DNA from: Candidatus Accumulibacter regalis
Lineage (GTDB): Bacteria; Pseudomonadota; Gammaproteobacteria; Burkholderiales; Rhodocyclaceae
DNA: 64,000 nucleotides
Direction: 5' to 3'
Assembly (NCBI GenBank): GCA_000585075.1
Contig: JEMY01000034.1
Coordinates: 564-64,563 of the forward strand
Below the pieces are notes generated by a model. The model was not told the DNA's origin, did no database searches, and saw only the letters and a program-made list of their open reading frames with translations. Positions within the stretch are counted from its first letter, which is position 1, and each line of letters starts with the position of its first letter. This document shows positions 54,083 through 64,000 of this stretch, piece by piece. The position numbers and the translations under genes were made by a program.

Positions 54083-54124
54083 GCCCTGCGGGCTGGCGGA
54101 GACAGCTTCACCAGCCCGCAGGGC
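54083..54124 (-). terminator. Long perfect hairpin after the dddY-like gene
   Basis: GCCCTGCGGGCTGG (54083-54096) and its exact complement (54111-54124) form a 14-bp stem with a 14-base loop, 6 bases beyond the stop of the DMSP-lyase gene. No T-run follows on the minus strand, so it may protect the 3' end or act with Rho. Confidence 0.6.
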
Positions 54125-54130
54125 GATGGC

Positions 54131-55339
54131 TCAGGGCTTCCAGTCGTGCAGGTCGCAGATCGCCTGCTCACCGGGCAGCATCCCCTTTGGCCCGTTCTCG
54201 CCGACGGCCGGCCGGCACAGGCGAGTGCTCTGCTCGTTGTCCTGCGCCGTCGAGCGCGCCCATACGGTCACCAGACCCGAGTTCTCGATGGTCTGATTGC
54301 AGCCGTCGATGGCGTAAAAGGCATGGATCGCGTTACGTTCGAAGTAGGTCAGCCACTCCTTGTCCGGGTCCTGGTTGGCGAACCATTTTTGCCATTTACC
54401 CTGCGAGCCGTCGATCGCCACCTGCCAGCCCTTTTCCTTGCGCTCCTGCGTGAATTGGTCGCTGTCCCAGTGCATGACCATGTACCTGTTCTGGTCGATG
54501 CACTGCGGCTTGGTCAGGGTCATGTAGATTTCCTGCGGATGGTGATAATGGTACGGGTACGAGGTGTTGAACAGCTGCACGGTCATGCCGATCTCGGCGC
54601 CAACCTTCTCGCCGTCGATCTCCTTGATGCGCAGGTTGCCCCACGGACCCATCACTTCGGCATAGAGATAGCCGCCGCGGAAACGGTCGCTTCCGGCAGC
54701 CGGATTCTCCGCGTAGAACGGTATCCAGCCCACTGAAGACCACAGCGTCGGCAAGCCGTTGATGCTGACATCCCGCTTCCAGTGCGGCCTGGTGTCGGTA
54801 CGCGAGGTGACCGCGACGAAGTTCTCGTTGAGTTCCAGTCCCGCCTTGCCGATGTCCCCGCCCATTTTTGTGTAGTAGTCGGTGAGCAGCGGACGCTTGA
54901 GCCATTGTGCCGTCGGCGACAACTGCTGCACCTTGGCACTGGGCGTGTACAGCGCGAAGGCCGGATAGTCTTTTTGCGGATCGAAGCAGGCTTTCGCCTT
55001 CTCCGGCTCGGCGACGACTGCCTTGAGATGCTTGGCCAGCAGCTCCATGTCGCGATAGCGCATGATGCAGCGGTTCTGCTGTTTGCCGGTCGCCGATTGA
55101 TAGGTCTGGATAGTCGCCTCGGCAGAATCCGGGCACTGGCCGCTCGGTGTCTGCAGCACCTTGAGGTACTCGTCGAGATAGATCAGCGACTCCTTCCAGA
55201 ACTGATCGACCAGCTTTTGCTCTTCGCTACTGTACTGCCTTGGTTTTACATCGTCCTGACACTTGAAGTCGGCAGCCTGCGCCGACCCGCACGCGATCGT
55301 CGCCGCCACACCCAAACCAATCATCTTCTTCTTGCGCAT
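54131..55339 (-). CDS. dddY: Periplasmic DMSP lyase, DddY-like
   Basis: A 402-residue protein with a signal peptide (cut near AQA-AD at 22) and a C-terminal cupin. The metal site is read from [14 protein letters not shown] and NAIHAFYA: His264, His266, Glu270, Tyr272 and His339. As I recall, the zinc ligands of the characterised DddY are a His, a Glu four residues on, a Tyr two further on that is the catalytic base, and a His 67 residues later; the spacing here is the same. DddY cleaves DMSP to dimethyl sulfide and acrylate in the periplasm. The preceding acuI gene, which detoxifies acrylyl-CoA, supports this strongly. GAGGAGA precedes the ATG. Confidence 0.85.
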   Translation of the reverse strand: MRKKKMIGLGVAATIACGSAQAADFKCQDDVKPRQYSSEEQKLVDQFWKESLIYLDEYLKVLQTPSGQCPDSAEATIQTYQSATGKQQNRCIMRYRDMELLAKHLKAVVAEPEKAKACFDPQKDYPAFALYTPSAKVQQLSPTAQWLKRPLLTDYYTKMGGDIGKAGLELNENFVAVTSRTDTRPHWKRDVSINGLPTLWSSVGWIPFYAENPAAGSDRFRGGYLYAEVMGPWGNLRIKEIDGEKVGAEIGMTVQLFNTSYPYHYHHPQEIYMTLTKPQCIDQNRYMVMHWDSDQFTQERKEKGWQVAIDGSQGKWQKWFANQDPDKEWLTYFERNAIHAFYAIDGCNQTIENSGLVTVWARSTAQDNEQSTRLCRPAVGENGPKGMLPGEQAICDLHDWKP

Positions 55340-55371
55340 TGTCTCGTCTCCTCACACTGGGATGTTTGCCG

Positions 55372-55401
55372 GATCCCTGTCTGCGCGGGATCCCTTTTTT
55401 A
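55372..55401. other. Hairpin in the acuI-dddY spacer
   Basis: GGATCCC (55372-55378) and GGGATCC (55388-55394) form a 7-bp stem, with a T-run (55396-55401) on the plus strand. In the direction of the operon the T-run lies ahead of the stem. It therefore looks like a processing or attenuation site rather than a terminator of acuI. Confidence 0.35.
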
Positions 55402-55412
55402 CTGCTCTGCTG

Positions 55413-56396
55413 CTAGCGATTTACATCGACCACCACACGACCCCGCACCTTGCCTTCGAGCAGCTGGCTGGCGACGGCAATGGCTTCGCCGAGGCCGATC
55501 TCGTTGGTGATCAGACCAAGCTTGGCAAGGTCCAGATCCTGGCCCAGGCGCTGCCAGGCGACCAGGCGATCGGGACGCGGACACATCACGCTATCGACAC
55601 CGGCCAGCGTCACGCCGCGCAGGATGAAGGGTGCAACGCTGGACGGGAAATCCATTCCGCCGGCCAGGCCACAGGCGGTCACCACGCCACGGTAGCTGGT
55701 CGTCGCGCAGACGTTGGCCAGGGTATGGCTGCCGACGACATCGACCGCACCTGCCCAGCGTTCCCTGCCCAGCGGCTTTCCCGCGGACGAGAACAGCGAA
55801 CGATCGAGAACCTCGCTGGCGCCCAGGCTCTTGACGTAATCGCTCTCCTCCGGTCGACCGCTGACGCCGACCACCGTGTAGCCGAGTTTTGACAACACGG
55901 AAACCGCGACGCTGCCGACGCCGCCGGCAGCGCCGGTGACGAGAATTTCGCCCTTGTCCGGCGTCACGCCGTGGCGTTCGAGAGCGAGGACGCAGAGCAT
56001 CGCCGTGTAACCGGCAGTGCCGATGGCCATCGCCTGCTGCGGGGTGAATTGCGCCGGTAGCGGGACCAGCCATTCACCATTGAGGCGGGCTTTCTGCGCC
56101 AGGCCGCCCCAGTGCACCTCGCCGACGCCCCAGCCGTTGAGGACGACAGAGTCGCCAGGCTTGTACGCCGAGTGGCTGCTCGCCTCGACAGTGCCGACCA
56201 GGTCGACGCCGGGAACCATCGGGAACTTGCGCACGACCGGACCCTTGCCGGTAATCGCGAGAGCGTCCTTGTAGTTGAGCGTCGAATGACTCACACGAAC
56301 GGTCACGTCGCCCTCCGGCAACTGGGCGTCATCGATGTCGCGCACTGCCGCCCGATAACCCGCCTCGTCCTTCTCGATCAGAATACCCTTGAACAT
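55413..56396 (-). CDS. acuI: Acrylyl-CoA reductase
   Basis: A 327-residue medium-chain reductase of the YhdH/AcuI group. [13 protein letters not shown], then [11 protein letters not shown], the NADPH loop [19 protein letters not shown], and [15 protein letters not shown] are typical. AcuI reduces acrylyl-CoA to propionyl-CoA with NADPH, so it removes the toxic product of DMSP cleavage. It is the first gene of an acuI-dddY pair; AAAGGAG precedes the ATG. A promoter with an embedded palindrome lies ~150 bases upstream. Confidence 0.93.
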   Translation of the reverse strand: MFKGILIEKDEAGYRAAVRDIDDAQLPEGDVTVRVSHSTLNYKDALAITGKGPVVRKFPMVPGVDLVGTVEASSHSAYKPGDSVVLNGWGVGEVHWGGLAQKARLNGEWLVPLPAQFTPQQAMAIGTAGYTAMLCVLALERHGVTPDKGEILVTGAAGGVGSVAVSVLSKLGYTVVGVSGRPEESDYVKSLGASEVLDRSLFSSAGKPLGRERWAGAVDVVGSHTLANVCATTSYRGVVTACGLAGGMDFPSSVAPFILRGVTLAGVDSVMCPRPDRLVAWQRLGQDLDLAKLGLITNEIGLGEAIAVASQLLEGKVRGRVVVDVNR

Positions 56397-56416
56397 ATGC
56401 CTGCTCCTTTGGTTGA

Positions 56417-56435
56417 ATTAGACCGCTTGCCTAAT
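56417..56435 (-). promoter_or_regulatory. Second inverted repeat upstream of acuI
   Basis: ATTAG (56417-56421) and CTAAT (56431-56435) flank 9 bases, 21 bases before the acuI start. The half-site ATTAGAC also occurs in the palindrome at the promoter, so both may bind one regulator. Confidence 0.4.
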
Positions 56436-56548
56436 AATTGATATGGAAAAACTGCGCGATGGCACGCCGCCCTGCGCAGACAAGCCTCATCACGAATTCG
56501 ACCCGCGCAACCCCAAGCGGCGCGAGCGATGGCGAGCCCACGAGAACA

Positions 56549-56577
56549 ATATTAGACTACACGTCTATTAATTGCAA
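56549..56577 (-). promoter_or_regulatory. acuI promoter with operator-like palindrome in the spacer
   Basis: On the minus strand TTGCAA (56577-56572) and TAATAT (56554-56549) are 17 bases apart, like a sigma-70 promoter. The perfect inverted repeat TAGAC-N5-GTCTA (56553-56567) overlaps the spacer and -10. That is where a TetR-type repressor such as AcuR would block transcription. No regulator gene is in the gap (56397-56745), which otherwise holds nothing recognisable. Confidence 0.6.
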
Positions 56578-56745
56578 GGCAGCAAGAACGGGAAGTCCTC
56601 GCGGCGCCCTCACTTCGGGAAACGCATCAGGATTGGCCGAAAAGGTCGACAGCAAGGCGCTGCCGACCGCACAAGGAACGCCCTCCCGCCGGCTGCGGCG
56701 ATGCGGGCGAGTGGGCCCAAGCGCCGGGCTGCGGCGCGCAGCGGC

Positions 56746-57231
56746 CTAGAACGGGATATCGTCGTCCATGTCTTCGAAGCTGGGCTTCTTCTTGGCCGGC
56801 GCCGCCGCGCGTGCGCTGCCGGCGTCGGCGGCCGACGATGGCATGCTGCCGCCGTATTCGCTGTCGCCAGCCGACGACGAGGGCGAACCCATGCCTTCGC
56901 GGCTACCGAGCATCTGCATTTCGTTGGCGACGATCTCGGTGGTGTAGCGCTCGTTACCTTCCTTGTCCTGCCATTTGCTGGTCCGGATACGGCCTTCGAC
57001 GTACACCGAACGCCCCTTCTTCAGGTACTGGCCGGCGATTTCAGCCACCTTGCCGAAGAAGACGACGCGGTGCCATTCGGTATTTTCCTTGTATTCGCCG
57101 GACGCCTTGTCGCGCACGCGGTCGCTAGTGGCAATGCGAATGTTGCAGACGGCGTCGCCGCTCGGCAGGTAACGGGTTTCCGGATCGGCACCCAGATTGC
57201 CGACGAGAATCACTTTATTGACCGAAGCCAT
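56746..57231 (-). CDS. ssb: Single-stranded DNA-binding protein
   Basis: A 161-residue SSB. It starts [20 protein letters not shown], has the OB-fold through [20 protein letters not shown], then a flexible Gly/Ser/Ala linker and the acidic tip DDDIPF that binds repair and replication partners. GGGAGG lies 5 bases before the ATG at 57231. It follows the MFS gene, and the two are read in the same direction. Confidence 0.97.
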   Translation of the reverse strand: MASVNKVILVGNLGADPETRYLPSGDAVCNIRIATSDRVRDKASGEYKENTEWHRVVFFGKVAEIAGQYLKKGRSVYVEGRIRTSKWQDKEGNERYTTEIVANEMQMLGSREGMGSPSSSAGDSEYGGSMPSSAADAGSARAAAPAKKKPSFEDMDDDIPF

Positions 57232-57281
57232 GTTGCCTCCCTGGATGGTGTGCGAGAAGAAGAAAGCGCGATTATAGGGGC

Positions 57282-58487
57282 TTAGGCCGTTGCCTGCCGA
57301 CGACGCAGCGCCGGCATGGCCATGGTCGTCGATAGCGACAGCCAGATCACGGTGAGCAAGCCGCCACAGGCCCAGACAGCGCCCGGGCCGAGGTGCTTGG
57401 CCAGCGCCCCGCCGAGCACGCCGCCGACAAACAGGCCCAGCGCCTGGGTGGTGTTGTAGACGCCGAGCGCGGCGCCTTTGGCGTGCGGCGGCGCAATACG
57501 CGAGATCAGCGACGGTTGCGTCGCTTCGAGGATGTTGAAGGCCACGAAGAACAGCGTCAACCACAGGGCGAGACCGTAGAGACTCGTCGCAAACAGGGCG
57601 AAACCGATCTGAACGACGAGCAGCACGACCACCGCAGCATTGAAGACCAGCTTCATGCGGCCATATTTTTCGGCGGCAATGATCGCCGGCACCATGATCA
57701 CGAAGGACACCAGAAGCGCCGGCAGGTATAGCTTCCAGTGTTCGGCCACCGGCAGGCCGCCGGTGGCGATCAGCTGCGCAGGCAGCAGCACCCACATCGC
57801 GGTGAGCATCAGGTGCAAGGCGAAGACACCGAAATTCAGGCGCAGCAACTGCCGATTGCCGAGCACTTCGACGAAGCTCGGCCAGGTCGGCTGGCGCGGC
57901 ACTGCCGGTGCCGCCGGGACCACTCGGAGGACGACGAAAATGGCCAGCAGGGCCAGGCCACCGGTCAGGGAAAAGATGCCAGGCATACCGATGCTCACGA
58001 AAAGCAGCGGCGCGGCGACCATCGAGACGGCAAAGACCATGCCGATCGACGAGCCGATCATGGCCATCACCTTGGTCAGATGCTGTTCGCGGGTGAGGTC
58101 GGCGGCAAGCGCGGTCACCGCCGCCGAAATGGCACCCGCGCCTTGCAGCACGCGCCCGGCGATGACGCCGTAGATGTCGCCGGCGGAAGCGGCGACGAAG
58201 CTGCCGAGGGCAAACAGCAGCAGCCCGAAGACGATCACCGGCTTGCGCCCGAAGCGATCGGAGGCCGCGCCGTAGGCGATCTGCAGGAAGGACTGCGTCA
58301 GTCCGTAGGCACCCAGCGCCATGCCGACCAGCGCCACATCGTGGCCGGATGGCAGGTCCTGCGCGTAAATGGCGAAGACCGGGAGGATCAGGAACAAGCC
58401 GAGCATGCGCAAGGCAAACACAGCCGCCAGGCTGATGCCGGCGCGCTTTTCCTGGCTGCTCATTCGGTCGCTAGTGGGGGCGGACAT
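57282..58487 (-). CDS. MFS transporter
   Basis: A 401-residue permease with twelve predicted helices. The conserved loop [10 protein letters not shown] lies between helices 2 and 3, and [20 protein letters not shown] begins helix 1, as in YajR-type drug exporters. The C-terminus stops after helix 12 with no extra domain. The start is uncertain: ATG codons at 58487 and 58463 both lack a clear ribosome-binding site. It is divergent from uvrA. Confidence 0.88.
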   Translation of the reverse strand: MSAPTSDRMSSQEKRAGISLAAVFALRMLGLFLILPVFAIYAQDLPSGHDVALVGMALGAYGLTQSFLQIAYGAASDRFGRKPVIVFGLLLFALGSFVAASAGDIYGVIAGRVLQGAGAISAAVTALAADLTREQHLTKVMAMIGSSIGMVFAVSMVAAPLLFVSIGMPGIFSLTGGLALLAIFVVLRVVPAAPAVPRQPTWPSFVEVLGNRQLLRLNFGVFALHLMLTAMWVLLPAQLIATGGLPVAEHWKLYLPALLVSFVIMVPAIIAAEKYGRMKLVFNAAVVVLLVVQIGFALFATSLYGLALWLTLFFVAFNILEATQPSLISRIAPPHAKGAALGVYNTTQALGLFVGGVLGGALAKHLGPGAVWACGGLLTVIWLSLSTTMAMPALRRRQATA

Positions 58488-58558
58488 GGGATTTTGGTGC
58501 CGGACTGCGGAATTGCGTATATTAGCAGGTTTGCCAACGCCCCTCGGGCCCGCAAGCA

Positions 58559-61426
<2,868 letters not shown>

Positions 61427-61662
61427 GCCGCCACGCCGACGCCAGCTGGCTGGCGCTCCGCCGTGCCGCCTTGCGCCGCTTGCCCTGATCCGCCGGGCGA
61501 TCGCCTGCCCGGCATGGCGTCGCACAGCCGCCAACGGCAAAAATTTTCTTGGCAGGACCTGAATCCATGCCAGAATTGCAGCCTTTGGCGCCTCTTTCCA
61601 GACGGTCGCCGAAATGCAAGAATGCGCCTGAATGAAGGCTCGTAACCACCAAAGGAGATAAT

Positions 61663-61947
61663 ATGAACAAGTCCGAAATGATCGACGCCATTGCTGACCG
61701 CACCGAACTCTCCAAAGTCGCCTCTGCGAAAGCACTCGACGCCGTGATCGATACGATCGTTGAAACGGTTGCCCGCAGTGAAGCAGTGACGCTGGTTGGT
61801 TTTGGCTCTTTCAAGGCCAGCCCGCGCGCTGCGCGCGAGGGAAAGAACCCGAAAACCGGCGCGAAGATCCAGATCCCGGAGACCATCGTCCCGAAGTTCA
61901 CCGCCGGCGCGACCTTCAAGGCACGCGTGGCGGGCAAGGACGAATAG
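61663..61947 (+). CDS. hup: HU-family DNA-binding protein
   Basis: A 94-residue histone-like protein. MNKSEMIDAIADRTELSK starts it, then VTLVGFGSFKAS and the arm RAAREGKNPKTGAKIQIPET. It bends and compacts DNA. AAAGGAGAT lies 5 bases before the ATG. The 236-base gap before it probably holds its promoter, but no good pair is clear. Confidence 0.96.
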   Translation: MNKSEMIDAIADRTELSKVASAKALDAVIDTIVETVARSEAVTLVGFGSFKASPRAAREGKNPKTGAKIQIPETIVPKFTAGATFKARVAGKDE

Positions 61948-62109
61948 GACTGGACTGGCGACACGTGCGGGCCACTTTTTCACGGGCGGCTTTCGTTCCG
62001 GCCACACGCGCCAGGACCGGATAAGGAACAGCTTGACGATGCGCAAGCTTGTCCCTTGCCAGCAAGCGTCACGGCAACAATCAAACCTCTTCAAGTTTCG
62101 GAGCTATCC

Positions 62110-62721
62110 ATGCGTATTGGTACCATTCGCCGCTTAGTCGCGACCGCTGCACTCGCCCTTCTCCCGTTCGCCGTATCCGCCCAACAAGCACCCGCCGCCG
62201 CGGCAATGACCGCGACCGCCCCGGGTGAGTTTGTCGGCATGGTCGAGGCGCAGGTTTCGCTGGTCGTCGACGCGATCGACAAGGCGACCCGCGCGCTCGT
62301 TCTCAAGGACGACCAGGGCGAGAAAATGGTCATCACCGCCAGCGACGCCGTCAAGAATTTCGACCAGATCAAGGTTGGCGACCAGGTCGTTGCCCGCTAC
62401 ACGCAAACCCTGGTGATGGCCCTCAAGAAAGGCGGCGGGGACCTTCGCGTGCGTATCGACAGCAACGATCAGGCGGCGGCGAAACCCGGCGACAAGCCGG
62501 CAGCCGCTGTGGAGAAGGACGTCGCCTTCATCGCCGACGTGCAAGCGGTCGACCGCAAGACGCAGATGATTACCCTGCGCGGCGCCAGGAAGACCATGAA
62601 GCTGAAGATCAAGGACCCGGAACAGCTCAAACTGATCAGCAAGGGTGACCAGATCGAGGGCGTCTATTCCGAAGCGGTCGCCGTGTCAGTCGTCCCGGCC
62701 GCGGCCAAGAAAGCGCAATAG
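62110..62721 (+). CDS. Exported protein of unknown function
   Basis: A 203-residue protein with a signal peptide ending near SAQQA. The rest has two similar beta-rich halves: VDAIDKATRALVLKDDQGEK and VQAVDRKTQMITLRGARKTM, each followed by a basic/acidic strand and V(G/K)D-x-(V/I)-x-x-x-Y (IKVGDQVVARY, ISKGDQIEGVY). They look like a duplicated OB- or DUF5666-like domain. GGAG precedes the ATG at 62110. No function is recognised. Confidence 0.75.
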   Translation: MRIGTIRRLVATAALALLPFAVSAQQAPAAAAMTATAPGEFVGMVEAQVSLVVDAIDKATRALVLKDDQGEKMVITASDAVKNFDQIKVGDQVVARYTQTLVMALKKGGGDLRVRIDSNDQAAAKPGDKPAAAVEKDVAFIADVQAVDRKTQMITLRGARKTMKLKIKDPEQLKLISKGDQIEGVYSEAVAVSVVPAAAKKAQ

Positions 62722-62786
62722 GCCCATCAGTCCTGACCCGCGCCCGCGCGGCGGATCGACGTCCCCGCGCTCGCCGGCAAGCAGGA

Positions 62787-62815
62787 TTGACGCTTCAAAT
62801 CACGCCGCGTAGAAT
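62787..62815 (+). promoter_or_regulatory. Promoter of tRNA-Ala
   Basis: TTGACG (62787-62792) and TAGAAT (62810-62815) are 17 bases apart, each 5 of 6 to consensus. The GC-rich stretch after -10 resembles the discriminator of stable-RNA promoters. The tRNA begins 12 bases later. Confidence 0.75.
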
Positions 62816-62827
62816 CCGTGCGGCTTC

Positions 62828-62903
62828 GGGGGCATAGCTCAGCTGGGAGAGCGTCTGGTTCGCAATCAGAAGGTCGGCGGTTCGATCCCGCCTGTCTCCA
62901 CCA
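62828..62903 (+). tRNA. tRNA-Ala (anticodon CGC)
   Basis: A 76-base cloverleaf. The acceptor stem is GGGGGCA with TGTCTCC and includes the G3:U70 pair that marks alanine tRNAs. The D arm is GCTC-AGCTGGGA-GAGC, the anticodon loop TTCGCAA with CGC at 34-36, and the T arm GGCGG-TTCGATC-CCGCC. CCA is encoded. It reads the GCG codon, useful in a high-GC genome. Confidence 0.95.
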
Positions 62904-62914
62904 AGACATCAAAG

Positions 62915-62939
62915 CCCGGACCTGCTCCGGGTTTTTTTT
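62915..62939 (+). terminator. Rho-independent terminator after tRNA-Ala
   Basis: CCCGGA (62915-62920), a 5-base loop, TCCGGG (62926-62931), then eight T residues. It lies 12 bases after the tRNA. Confidence 0.92.
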
Positions 62940-63236
62940 GGCCCCCAGGGGCAGTATTGGCCGGGGTTTGCCGGCGGTGTGAGTTTCTCTGGTCGGCGGA
63001 TGAAGTCGATTTTTCCCCGCTCGCCGCCGGAATCTTGCACAGCCCCGCCCCCTGTAAACAAAGCCAAGGAAAGCTGATAGCCAAACTCTTTGCCGTTCCC
63101 GTGCGCGCAGTCAGCGATCACCTGAAGTCCATCTTCGCTCGCGGGGAGTTTAGCGAGGAACGAGCTATCCGGAAATACTTGCGTGCAGTTCTCCTGGTGT
63201 TAGTCCGTGACGCAGATCGCGCGCGTATTTCAGCTC
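62940..63236. other. Intergenic stretch with no recognised gene
   Basis: Several open frames cross this region but none has a ribosome-binding site or familiar motif. It may contain a decayed gene. Confidence 0.4.
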
Positions 63237-63461
63237 CTACAAATTGGCTGACGAACAGCACGCGCCGCCGGAAGCCTGAATCGGAGGGCAGGGCAACGTC
63301 CCGTAGGAGCAGAAGACGCAGCAATCGCCGCGCTTCGGCCTGAGCAGCGTGTGGCAGCCAAGACACTCATAGAACCACAGGCAGGCATCGGTGGGCATCT
63401 GCTCGACTCGCGCGTGACCGCAGGCCGGGCAGGTCAGGGTCGATTCAAGGACAGGATCCAC
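63237..63461 (-). CDS. GDCCVxC-domain small zinc-ribbon protein
   Basis: A 74-residue protein. CPACGHARVEQMPTDACLWF and ECLGC give a ribbon, and RPKRGDCCVFCSYGTLPCPP is the hallmark GDCCVxC motif. Some relatives are annotated as selenoproteins; here all these positions are Cys. The function is unknown; a redox or metal role is likely given ten cysteines in 74 residues. Confidence 0.82.
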   Translation of the reverse strand: MDPVLESTLTCPACGHARVEQMPTDACLWFYECLGCHTLLRPKRGDCCVFCSYGTLPCPPIQASGGACCSSANL

Positions 63462-63576
63462 AGTAGCCCCCGCAAAGTTGTCGGCGTATTTTAGCCCGGG
63501 TCATCTCGCAGATTGTCGTGTCGACGGCGGTTTAAGCCCTGCGGCGGGGCTGTGTTAGCGGCTGCGCAGGCCCAAG

Positions 63577-63710
63577 CGCGTCATTGCGAGGGGGCAAGTC
63601 TGACGTGGAAATCCAGAGGTTTCGCGCTTTGTGTTGTCGATGCGGCGGAAAAAAATGGCGAGACGATGGCACTGGATTGCCGCGTCGGCTGCGCCTCCTC
63701 GCAATGACGG
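63577..63710. repeat. MITE-like element with inverted arms
   Basis: The left arm starts GCGTCATTGCGAG, and the right arm ends GCCTCCTCGCAATGACG; the arms match imperfectly over about 38 bases. Between them are ~55 bases with no gene. The CGTCATTGCGAGGAGGCG...GCAATCCAG type of arm occurs as a dispersed repeat in many proteobacteria. One arm also lies at 42639. Confidence 0.8.
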
Positions 63711-63827
63711 TGGGGAAGGGATAGCTGCGGGTGTGGCGACGAGGGCACTGGTGCGGTTGGAGTGTGAAGACGCTGGCGGCGGTGTGATCGTCCGGCGGTG
63801 TCATGTTGCACTCCGTGTGGAACACGG

Positions 63828-63900
63828 GATTTCCGCCGTCACCTGAATTTCGCGCTACTCTCTCGCCTGCTGGAAGTGTCGTCAGGGATGCAGCGCTACC
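63828..63900. repeat. Second block shared with the 42.7-kb repeat
   Basis: GAATTTCGCGCT and AGGGATGCAGCGC occur in the same order and spacing as in 42697-42772. No gene is seen from 63462 to the end of the window apart from these repeats. Confidence 0.7.
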
Positions 63901-64000
63901 GGAGAGTCGGGCGCCGGTAGCACGCGCTATGCCGGCTGACCGCGCACGGCGAAGCGCGCTGCCTGTCGCGCTCGGCGAATGTGCGTCGCCAACAGAGCAG

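Noticed and set aside
56438-56749. An acuR-like regulator gene between acuI and ssb
   Set aside because: The open frames there show no helix-turn-helix or TetR-like pattern and overlap the end of ssb.
62957-63366. Small genes on either strand after tRNA-Ala
   Set aside because: No ribosome-binding sites or motifs; one overlaps the better supported GDCCVxC gene.

Overview
The window is high-GC and densely packed, and it reads as a chromosome segment of a betaproteobacterium. The gene mix (dnaE, uvrA, uvrD, ssb, a HU protein, a TAXI-type TRAP receptor, a FecR/CHASE2 pair, a zinc-less quinone reductase) would fit the Rhodocyclales, for example a 'Candidatus Accumulibacter'-like organism. That placement is inference from gene content, not from a search.

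Region 1 (about 1-29.4 kb) is a surface-polysaccharide locus, almost all on the minus strand and tightly coupled by ATGA/GTGA overlaps. Following transcription from the right, it starts with a PglC-type phosphoglycosyl transferase. An intact IS1380-family element (26902-28537, with a GAGCA target duplication) then separates this gene from a nucleotide-sugar operon. The operon carries wbpB-, wbpD- and wbpE-like genes for a 2,3-diacetamido-uronic acid, a FAD oxidoreductase, and a wreck made from the 5' end of a UDP-GlcNAc 2-epimerase gene joined to a damaged second aminotransferase. An ABC exporter (wzm/wzt) follows, then two methyltransferases and a TagB/TagF-like transferase. Next comes a block that resembles the Campylobacter phosphoramidate pathway: a LicC/Cj1416-like cytidylyltransferase, a Cj1418-like glutamine kinase fused to a second nucleotidyltransferase domain, and a Cj1417-like glutamine amidotransferase, with a formyltransferase inside the block. 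The locus ends with a second Wzt-like ATPase, asnB, two glycosyltransferases, and hisH2-hisF2 with two wbpG-like amidotransferases that would turn an acetamido group into an acetamidino group. Its left edge has a secreted hydrolase of visibly lower GC and a transposase tail.

Region 2 (29.4-48.1 kb) holds envelope and housekeeping genes: a DUF3750 protein, an AsmA-family protein, a TRIC/UPF0126 channel, a ydbH-ynbE-ydbL set for phospholipid transport across the periplasm, a WbuC-type cupin, a BamE-like lipoprotein, dnaE, an orphan ParA, a TAXI receptor, a quinone reductase and uvrD.

Region 3 (48.2-56.6 kb) has a FecR lipoprotein next to a TIR-CHASE2 membrane protein, then DUF599, RarD and a DAO-type oxidase. 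A two-gene operon, acuI followed by a dddY-like periplasmic DMSP lyase, comes next. It has a sigma-70-like promoter whose spacer holds a palindrome. Region 4 (56.7-64 kb) holds ssb, an MFS transporter, uvrA, a HU protein, an exported protein of unknown role, tRNA-Ala(CGC) with a clear promoter and terminator, a GDCCVxC zinc-ribbon protein, and a MITE-like repeat related to one near 42.7 kb.

The most interesting items are the phosphoramidate-type module in an ABC-exported polysaccharide locus, the dddY-acuI DMSP operon, and the TIR-CHASE2/FecR pair.
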